Made by a program: the position numbers and the translations under genes. The notes under the pieces were generated by a model that saw only the letters and a program-made list of their open reading frames with translations, did no database searches and had not been told where the DNA came from. A stretch of DNA of 5,562 bases from an uncultured Chlamydiae bacterium. GTDB lineage: Bacteria > Chlamydiota > Chlamydiia > Chlamydiales > SM23-39. Positions 1 to 4,992 of the stretch are shown here, one piece after another (within the stretch, counting starts at the first letter, position 1; each line of letters starts with the position of its first letter). Location of the stretch: positions 1 through 5,562 of the forward strand of contig CAISYW010000189.1 of the NCBI GenBank assembly GCA_903889795.1, read 5' to 3'.

Positions 1-1773
1 TACGTCCTCGTCGACAGCGAAGCCGATTTAAAAGCGCTATTTAACGAACTTTTACAAAAAAAAGAAATTGGCATCGACACCGAAACGACCGACATTCGCC
101 CAATGGTCGCCGAACTGGTCGGCATTGGTTTTTGTTATGAGCCGGGCCAGGCCGCCTATATTCCCTGCAACGGGAACTTGGGCCCTCTCAAAGTTCTCTG
201 TTCTCTGCATGATTTTTTTAATCGCTATACCGGCGGCGTTTTTGGCCACAATCTCAAATACGACTGGCATGTATTGCAAAATGCGGGGATTAATCTGAAA
301 AAGATCTCCTTCGACACCATCCTCGCATCCTATCTTCTCAACGCGCAAAACCGCCGGCACAATCTCGACGAACTCACCTTGGAAAAATTCAACAAGATCA
401 AGATCCCCATTACCGATCTCATCGGCAAAGGCAAACAGCTGCGAACCATGCGCGAGGTTCCCATTGAACAGGTTCAAAATTATTGCTGCGAAGATGTCGA
501 CTATACGGCGCGGCTGAAAGAATTATTCGAAGAAGAGCTAAAAGACACCAAGCTCGATCGATTACTCCATGATGTCGAAATTCCATTGCTCACCATCCTC
601 GGCAAAATGGAGCGAAAGGGCATTTTTCTCGACCGCGAAAAACTGAACGTGTACGGCAAAGAGCTGGAAAAAGAAATCATTCTTCTCAAAGAACAGATCT
701 TTCAGGAAATCGGCGAAGAGTTCAACCTCAACTCGCCCCAGCAATTGAGCAAGATCCTGTTTGAAAAACTGGAAATGCAGATGCCGGGCAAAAAACGTTC
801 AGGCACTTCCACAAGCGCCGATGTACTGGAAGCTCTGGCCGAACAATATCCCGTAGCCAGCCTCATTCTCAAGTACCGAACGCTCGAAAAAATGCGCTCG
901 ACCTACATTGAGTCCCTGCCCGATGAGATCAACGCAAAAACGGGGCGCATCCACTGCACATTTAATCAATCGACCACAGCCACGGGCCGTCTCTCGTGCC
1001 AAGACCCGAATTTGCAAAATATTCCTATTCGCGGACCGCAGGGACACCGCATCCGCGAATGCTTTTTGCCCGAAAAGCAGGGCTGGAGCTTTGTCGGCGG
1101 AGATTACTCGCAAATTGAGCTGCGCTTATTAGCGCATTTTAGCGAAGATCCCGAGCTGATCAAGGCATTTCAAAATGGAGAAGACATCCACGCCTATACC
1201 GCATCTCTTGTCTTTGATGTTCCCTTAGACCGGGTAACCTCTGAAATGCGCTCGCAAGCCAAAGCGGTCAACTTCGGGATTTTGTATGGCCAGGGCCCCT
1301 ACAGTCTATCCAAACAAACCGGCTTTTCATTTGCGCAGGCCTCTGAATTTATCAAGAAATATTTTGAGCGATATCCCCGCGTAGCGGAATATATAGAAAA
1401 TTGTAAAGCGGCGGTGCGCAAAACGGGCATTGCAACGACGCTCACGGGCCGTCAGCGCCCCATACCCGAAATCGACAACAAGAACCCAATGGTCCGATCC
1501 GCAGCGGAACGCCTCGCAGTAAATACGCCTCTGCAAGGCACTGCGGCTGATCTGATCAAGATGGCCATGATCGAGATCGACCGCTCGATCGATCATTTGC
1601 GCCTGAAAGGGGAAATGATCCTTCAAATTCATGACGAATTAATTTTTGAAGTTCCCGATGGGGAGATTTTGCATTTTGAAAAAATGGTAAAAGAAAAAAT
1701 GGAAAGCGTTTTTCAGCTCCATGTTCCCATCGAAGTCTCCATCTCCGTTGGCAAAAATTGGGGCGAATGTTAA
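1..1773 (+). CDS. polA: DNA polymerase I, 5'-truncated by window edge (proofreading exonuclease + polymerase domains)
   Basis: Family A DNA polymerase, which fills repair gaps and replaces Okazaki primers. The frame is open from base 1 (590 codons visible); about 280 N-terminal residues, including the 5'-nuclease domain, should lie upstream, given that chlamydial PolA is around 870 aa. An ATG at 103 is internal: it falls just after the Exo I motif and is not the start. Residues are numbered from the first visible codon. The 3'-5' exonuclease is intact: Exo I IDTET (D26, E28), Exo II HNLKYD (D88), Exo III YCCED (Y161, D165). Polymerase motifs follow: thumb/palm TGRLSCQDPNLQNIP (about 327-341), motif A GGDYSQIELR (D368), O-helix RSQAKAVNFGILYG with K421 and F425, and motif C QIHDELIFEV (H544, D545, E546). 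F425 is the usual dideoxy-discriminating Phe. The one notable substitution is Cys333 where GRLSS is usual. It is first in a tight plus-strand cluster, and its last 7 nt overlap coaE. Confidence 0.97.
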   Translation, partial: YVLVDSEADLKALFNELLQKKEIGIDTETTDIRPMVAELVGIGFCYEPGQAAYIPCNGNLGPLKVLCSLHDFFNRYTGGVFGHNLKYDWHVLQNAGINLKKISFDTILASYLLNAQNRRHNLDELTLEKFNKIKIPITDLIGKGKQLRTMREVPIEQVQNYCCEDVDYTARLKELFEEELKDTKLDRLLHDVEIPLLTILGKMERKGIFLDREKLNVYGKELEKEIILLKEQIFQEIGEEFNLNSPQQLSKILFEKLEMQMPGKKRSGTSTSADVLEALAEQYPVASLILKYRTLEKMRSTYIESLPDEINAKTGRIHCTFNQSTTATGRLSCQDPNLQNIPIRGPQGHRIRECFLPEKQGWSFVGGDYSQIELRLLAHFSEDPELIKAFQNGEDIHAYTASLVFDVPLDRVTSEMRSQAKAVNFGILYGQGPYSLSKQTGFSFAQASEFIKKYFERYPRVAEYIENCKAAVRKTGIATTLTGRQRPIPEIDNKNPMVRSAAERLAVNTPLQGTAADLIKMAMIEIDRSIDHLRLKGEMILQIHDELIFEVPDGEILHFEKMVKEKMESVFQLHVPIEVSISVGKNWGEC

Positions 1774-2366
1774 AGTTAAAAAGAATTGCGATCACAGGTG
1801 GGATAGCAAGCGGTAAGACGTCCGTTTGCCGGGTTTTTCAAGAACTCGGAGCCTTTGTAGTCAACGCAGATGCGATAGTCCACGAATTGCTCTCCCCCAA
1901 TACCAAACTTAGTCAGCAAGTCATACGCCTTCTCGGTAATGATATTCTCATAGATGGGAATCTGAGCCGGCGAGTCATTGCGGATAAAGTTTTCATGGAC
2001 CCGGAAGCATTACATGCCCTTGAGAAGTTGCTGCATCCTGCAGTACTCCACAAGATCGAAGAACTATACCAAGCGGCTTGCCATCATGGCTTGTACACTG
2101 CTTTTGTCGTCGAATCACCGTTATTATTTGAAATTGGTCAGGACAAATTCTACGATGTGGTCATTGCTGTTACCGCAGATGAAACAGCAAGCCGCGAGCG
2201 GTTTTGCAAAGCCGGTTTTAATCCTGAGGAATATGAACGCCGTATGAAACGACAACTTCCTCCTCAAGAGAAGGCGCGCCGCGCCGATTATGTGATTAAC
2301 AATAATGGATCGCTCGACAACTTACGCGAGCAAGTCATCGAGTTCAACAACCAACAAATCGTTTAG
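1767..2366 (+). CDS. coaE: Dephospho-CoA kinase
   Basis: Cytosolic kinase that phosphorylates the ribose 3'-OH of dephospho-CoA with ATP, the final step of coenzyme A synthesis. The 199-residue length is normal for the family. A P-loop GGIASGKT (residues 11-18) follows a short beta strand. The substrate-side motif NADAIVHEL is at 33-41 with D35 as likely catalytic base. LEKLLHP (86-91), VESPLLFE (115-122) and the C-terminal RRADYVINNNGS (171-182) are all family signatures. I chose ATG 1767, which overlaps the polA stop by 7 nt. An in-frame TTG at 1758 would add three residues but has no better ribosome binding site. A GGGG run at 1760-1763 is too close to be a good Shine-Dalgarno, so translation is probably coupled to polA by termination and re-initiation. 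The stop codon TAG forms part of the ribosome binding site of rho. The sequence resembles chlamydial CoaE as I recall it. Confidence 0.95.
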   Translation: MLKLKRIAITGGIASGKTSVCRVFQELGAFVVNADAIVHELLSPNTKLSQQVIRLLGNDILIDGNLSRRVIADKVFMDPEALHALEKLLHPAVLHKIEELYQAACHHGLYTAFVVESPLLFEIGQDKFYDVVIAVTADETASRERFCKAGFNPEEYERRMKRQLPPQEKARRADYVINNNGSLDNLREQVIEFNNQQIV

Positions 2367-2370
2367 AGGT
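2364..2370 (+). promoter_or_regulatory. Ribosome binding site of rho, overlapping the coaE stop codon
   Basis: The heptamer TAGAGGT contains AGAGG, which is complementary to the anti-Shine-Dalgarno, and lies 9 nt before the rho ATG at 2379. Its first three bases are the coaE stop codon. This fixes the rho start and suggests that ribosomes ending coaE can feed rho initiation. Confidence 0.75.
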
Positions 2371-2378
2371 CATCTTTC

Positions 2379-3707
2379 ATGAATCATGAACAGCAACAGC
2401 CGCCGGTCGAACAGAATTTAGAAAACCCACGCCCACCCACTGGTTATGAAACCGTCACCAAAATCTCTGATCTTCAGAGGATGAATATTGACCAATTACA
2501 AGGCTATGCGCGCAGCATTGGTTTGAAGCACACAGCTTCTTTGACCAAATCGCAAGTAGTTTTCGAAGTCGTCAAGACTATTTCGGACCGGCCCAATGAA
2601 GTGCTTTACGGCGAAGGCGTTCTCGAAATTCTTCCCGATGGCTTTGGCTTTTTACGTTCGCCTAACTACAACTATCTTCCTTCGGCCGAAGATATCTATG
2701 TCTCGCCAGCCCAAATCCGCCGATTCGACCTCCGCAAAGGCGACACACTCTATGGATCCATCCGCGCGCCGAAAGATAAAGAAAAATATTTTGCCATGCT
2801 GAAAGTGGATCGGATCAACAACAAAACTTTTGAGCAGACGCGCGATCGCCTGCTCTTTGAGAACTTGACACCGCTCTATCCCGAAAAACGCCTCGTAATG
2901 GAAACGGCCAGAGAAAAACTGTCGATGCGCGTTCTCGATCTCGCCGCACCGATCGGCAAAGGGCAGCGGGGCTTGATCGTTTCTCCTCCCAAATCCGGTA
3001 AAACCGTACTGTTGCAGAACATCGCGAACGCAATCGAGACCAACAATCCCGAAGTGATCCTGATCGTCTTGCTGATCGACGAGCGTCCGGAAGAAGTGAC
3101 CGACATGATCCGTACGGTCAAAGGCGAAGTCGTGGCCTCAACGTTCGATGAACCCCCGGAGCAGCACGTACGCATCGCCGACATGTGCATTGAAAAGGCA
3201 CGCAGGCTTACCGAATGCGGCTACGATGTGGTCATTTTGCTCGACTCTCTGACCCGTCTTGCTCGCGCATACAATACCGTCCAGCCCCACTCAGGCAAAA
3301 TATTAACGGGCGGTGTCGATGCGAATGCCCTGCACAAACCAAAGCGCTTTTTCGGCGCGGCCCGTAACTTGGAACAAGGCGGCTCGCTGACGATTATCGC
3401 TACAGCGCTCATCGATACGGGCTCCCGTATGGACGAGGTGATTTTCGAGGAATTCAAAGGCACGGGAAATATGGAGCTTGTGCTCGACCGCCGCCTCGCC
3501 GACCGCCGCATCTATCCTGCAATCGACTTGATCAAGAGCGGTACGCGAAAAGAAGAGCTCCTCTATCATCCGGGCGAATTGGAAAAGATCTACCTATTGC
3601 GTCAGGGAATTGCCGATTTGACGCCGCTCGATGCGATGAATTTGCTCATTTCTCGCTTGAAAAAGACATCCAGCAACGCGGAATTTCTCTTATCGATGAA
3701 AGAATAG
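2379..3707 (+). CDS. rho: Transcription termination factor Rho
   Basis: Hexameric RNA-dependent ATPase/helicase that ends transcription of untranslated RNA. It has 442 residues against 419 in E. coli; the extra length is a polar N-terminal tail (residues 1-25, rich in Q, P, N and E). The Rho N-terminal helical domain is at about 28-70. The cold-shock-like RNA-binding domain contains DGFGFLRS (87-94, RNP1) and DIYVSPAQIRRF (105-116). The ATPase core has Walker A SPPKSGKT (202-209), catalytic LLIDERPEE (231-239), Walker B VVILLDS (284-290), Q-loop LTGGVDANALHKPKRFFGAARN region (309-330), R-loop EEFKGTGN (357-364) and arginine finger SGTRKEELL (R390). The offset to E. coli numbering is a constant 24 across the core, so no indels are present there. 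It starts 12 nt after coaE, leaving no room for a separate long leader. The stop at 3705 is followed by a second AGAGG with no start codon at the right distance. Confidence 0.98.
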   Translation: MNHEQQQPPVEQNLENPRPPTGYETVTKISDLQRMNIDQLQGYARSIGLKHTASLTKSQVVFEVVKTISDRPNEVLYGEGVLEILPDGFGFLRSPNYNYLPSAEDIYVSPAQIRRFDLRKGDTLYGSIRAPKDKEKYFAMLKVDRINNKTFEQTRDRLLFENLTPLYPEKRLVMETAREKLSMRVLDLAAPIGKGQRGLIVSPPKSGKTVLLQNIANAIETNNPEVILIVLLIDERPEEVTDMIRTVKGEVVASTFDEPPEQHVRIADMCIEKARRLTECGYDVVILLDSLTRLARAYNTVQPHSGKILTGGVDANALHKPKRFFGAARNLEQGGSLTIIATALIDTGSRMDEVIFEEFKGTGNMELVLDRRLADRRIYPAIDLIKSGTRKEELLYHPGELEKIYLLRQGIADLTPLDAMNLLISRLKKTSSNAEFLLSMKE

Positions 3708-3756
3708 AGGTATCCGAAAAAAATCGTTTTCGCTACAACACGGTTTGGAATAGCTT

Positions 3757-4593
3757 ATGCGTTACGTAACGATTATCACCATTTGTGTTATCGCCATTTT
3801 TTCTGCGGTGTGGGCGTGGAATTTTGCGCCCTCATTTCGCACAAAAGTTGAGGATTTCTTTACCGCCAATACTTTTCAAACTCTCGAAGTTCGTTTTTCT
3901 GCGGAAACCATTATGGATCGCCATAAAAAGGAGTTGCTCAAAGACAATGAGCACGCTTTTCTGGCGCCTTCATTAAAGTTCTACCCTTATCTTCTCATGG
4001 AGGTAAAGTATAACCGCAGCTACGACAAAACGAACGAGGGAGTCATTCTCTGGGGCTTAGAGGATGGCGAAATGGTCATCAATACGAGCACCTGGGAAAA
4101 AACCCACGGTTTTAGAGATTGCATCGCATCCAACGCGACGAGGCAAGAATTTAAAATCATCAATGCCCTGGCGGGACATGGCGGTGCATGTGACCGAGAA
4201 GGTCTATCCAAATTTCTCAACATCGAAAATCATGTTCTGGACACGTGGGCCGATGTATGCCGTAAAAAGAGTTTGATCGTCCAAAGCGGCAATGTCTATC
4301 GTCTGCATCTTCAAAATCCTCGCATACAAGTCGTTCCCGAAACAAGGCTCGATCAAAATCTCGTCACGAAGCACACAAAACATGCAGTTCGCGCCAAAAA
4401 GCGTTTTCGCTGCTCTCAGATTGAACAAGTTGCGCGCGCGGCATTTGGCCCGGACTTTGCGATCCGCAAAACGACGGAAATTTTTCTCCCCGTTTATAGT
4501 ATTACCGTCCAAAATCCTGATGGATCGCAGATGACATCCTACTGGAACGCCTTGAACGGAGCCCGCATCTCGCAGCCCTATTTTTTTGAATAA
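3757..4593 (+). CDS. Membrane-anchored hypothetical protein with winged-helix-like and PepSY-like regions
   Basis: I do not recognise this 278-residue protein by name; it may be the conserved hypothetical that follows rho in some chlamydial genomes. A single hydrophobic segment (about residues 4-22) is an N-terminal anchor or uncleaved signal. A mixed region follows, with TNEGVILWGLEDGEMVIN at about 92-109. Residues about 127-187 have the pattern of a winged helix: EFKIINALAGHGG, then LSKFLNIENHVLDTW, then RKKSLIVQSGNVYRL. A basic linker (204-217) leads to a C-terminal part (218-272) where SQIEQVARAAFG, LPVYSITVQNPDGS and SYWNALNGARI resemble a PepSY domain. The domain calls are by eye only. 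The start is firm within its frame, because an in-frame TAG lies at 3751 directly before the ATG. A weak GGA (3747-3749) sits 7 nt upstream. It follows rho by 49 nt and could be co-transcribed. The shadow frame on the minus strand is not credible. Confidence 0.85.
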   Translation: MRYVTIITICVIAIFSAVWAWNFAPSFRTKVEDFFTANTFQTLEVRFSAETIMDRHKKELLKDNEHAFLAPSLKFYPYLLMEVKYNRSYDKTNEGVILWGLEDGEMVINTSTWEKTHGFRDCIASNATRQEFKIINALAGHGGACDREGLSKFLNIENHVLDTWADVCRKKSLIVQSGNVYRLHLQNPRIQVVPETRLDQNLVTKHTKHAVRAKKRFRCSQIEQVARAAFGPDFAIRKTTEIFLPVYSITVQNPDGSQMTSYWNALNGARISQPYFFE

Positions 4594-4603
4594 GCGACTT
4601 TTC

Positions 4604-4633
4604 TTGAGAAAAACAATGTTTTTCTCGTATGCT
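4604..4633 (+). promoter_or_regulatory. Candidate promoter of tRNA-Ser
   Basis: A -35-like TTGAGA (4604-4609, five of six to consensus) and a -10-like TATGCT (4628-4633, four of six) are separated by 18 nt. Transcription would begin near 4640, only a few bases before the mature tRNA end at 4644, a typical tRNA promoter layout. The spacer is filled by a 9-bp inverted repeat. The match is by eye to the housekeeping sigma consensus. Confidence 0.45.
4606..4626 (+). terminator. AT-rich hairpin after the 278-aa gene, possible weak terminator
   Basis: Perfect inverted repeat GAGAAAAAC / GTTTTTCTC with an AAT loop, beginning 13 nt after the stop codon at 4593. The 9-bp stem has only three G-C pairs and no U-tract beyond the 3' arm, so a classic intrinsic terminator is doubtful. 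It coincides with the spacer of the tRNA promoter candidate and could instead be a regulatory dyad or chance. Confidence 0.4.
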
Positions 4634-4643
4634 TTCACCCACT

Positions 4644-4736
4644 GGAAAGATGGCTGAGCGGCTGAAGGCACGTCCCTGCTAAGGACGCATACTCTGATAA
4701 GTAGGGGTATCGAGGGTTCAAATCCCTCTCTTTCCG
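4644..4736 (+). tRNA. tRNA-Ser(GCU)
   Basis: Complete class II tRNA. The acceptor stem GGAAAGA (4644-4650) pairs with TCTTTCC (4729-4735), followed by discriminator G 4736. The D-arm contains the invariant GG. The anticodon stem CGTCC/GGACG (4671-4675, 4683-4687) encloses loop CTGCTAA, giving anticodon GCT at 4678-4680, which reads AGC and AGU serine codons. A long 24-nt variable arm (4688-4711) forms a 6-bp stem ATACTC/GGGTAT with one wobble, as required for serine tRNAs. T-arm GAGGG-TTCAAAT-CCCTC is at 4712-4728. CCA is not encoded, so the 3' end needs CCA addition after processing. Confidence 0.97.
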
Positions 4737-4757
4737 ATTTTTTTCTTAAAAAAATCG
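4735..4757 (+). terminator. A/T-rich hairpin at the tRNA 3' end, probable terminator or processing signal
   Basis: CGATTTTTTT (4735-4744), loop CTT, then AAAAAAATCG (4748-4757) form a perfect 10-bp inverted repeat that starts at the last acceptor base. Allowing one bulged C, pairing extends outward to TCTTTC/GAAAGA, which competes with the acceptor stem. The T7 run directly after the tRNA could itself act as the U-tract of a terminator using tRNA structure as the stem. No other terminator is visible downstream. Confidence 0.5.
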
Positions 4758-4825
4758 AAAGAAAAAGAGCAAATTTCTCATCTAAAAGATCATCGCCTCA
4801 TCAGGACATCATTCCATATTATTAT

Positions 4826-4852
4826 TTGAAGAGGACAGCTCCCGGGTACAAT
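4826..4852 (+). promoter_or_regulatory. Weak candidate promoter for the PP2C gene
   Basis: TTGAAG (4826-4831, four of six to the -35 consensus) and TACAAT (4847-4852, five of six to the -10 consensus) are 15 nt apart, shorter than ideal. It would give a leader of about 130 nt before the ATG at 4993. The AT-rich stretch nearer the gene may contain the true promoter. Confidence 0.25.
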
Positions 4853-4938
4853 AACGGTTTTTCAAATCAACTTTCAGCAAGAAAGCGGACGTAATACTAA
4901 AAAGGTAATTATATTGTAACATATTAATATACTATCTT

Positions 4939-4959
4939 TTTAACTCTAAATAAGTTAAA
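4939..4959. repeat. 21-bp inverted repeat upstream of the PP2C gene
   Basis: Arms TTTAACT (4939-4945) and AGTTAAA (4953-4959) flank a 7-nt centre CTAAATA. The repeat ends 33 nt before the PP2C start codon, in an AT-rich promoter-like stretch, a position suitable for an operator. In sequence this AT-rich such a repeat can arise by chance. Confidence 0.35.
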
Positions 4960-4992
4960 TTACTATTCATCAAAACATTACAAAATCATATT

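Larger units (their letters stand above)
4737..4992. other. Gene-free intergenic region between tRNA-Ser and the PP2C gene
   Basis: 256 nt with no credible coding sequence on either strand. There is no ATG on the plus strand before 4993, and the longest minus-strand ATG frame is 37 codons with no ribosome binding site. The left part is purine-rich after the tRNA hairpin. The part from about 4891 onward is very AT-rich and contains a 10-bp palindrome ATATTAATAT (4921-4930) and a 7-bp-arm inverted repeat (4939-4959). It probably holds the promoter and leader of the PP2C gene. Confidence 0.7.

Noticed and set aside
52..477. Minus-strand frame of 141 codons opposite polA
   Set aside because: It lies wholly opposite the conserved exonuclease domain; the translation resembles no known protein and it has no clear ribosome binding site.
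1758..1766. Upstream TTG start for coaE
   Set aside because: It adds only three residues before a family-typical N-terminus; ATG 1767 is the more ordinary start, though TTG cannot be fully excluded.
103..1773. Reading polA as a short polymerase starting at ATG 103
   Set aside because: The frame is open to base 1, and the essential Exo I aspartate and glutamate lie before this ATG, so the gene is simply cut by the window edge.
3715..3732. CGAAAA/TTTTCG hairpin between rho and the next gene as a terminator
   Set aside because: The stem is only 6 bp with two G-C pairs and no T-run follows it on the plus strand.
4204..4671. Minus-strand frame of 155 codons across the end of the 278-aa gene and into the tRNA
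   Set aside because: It starts inside tRNA-Ser and runs opposite a better-supported plus-strand gene with a defined start and domain-like patterns.
4841..4861. CCG...CGG followed by TTTTT as an intrinsic terminator
   Set aside because: Only three base pairs support the stem; no gene upstream on this strand needs a terminator here beyond the tRNA hairpin.
4809..4922. Minus-strand ATG frame of 37 codons in the intergenic region
   Set aside because: It is short and AT-biased, has no ribosome binding site and encodes no recognisable protein.
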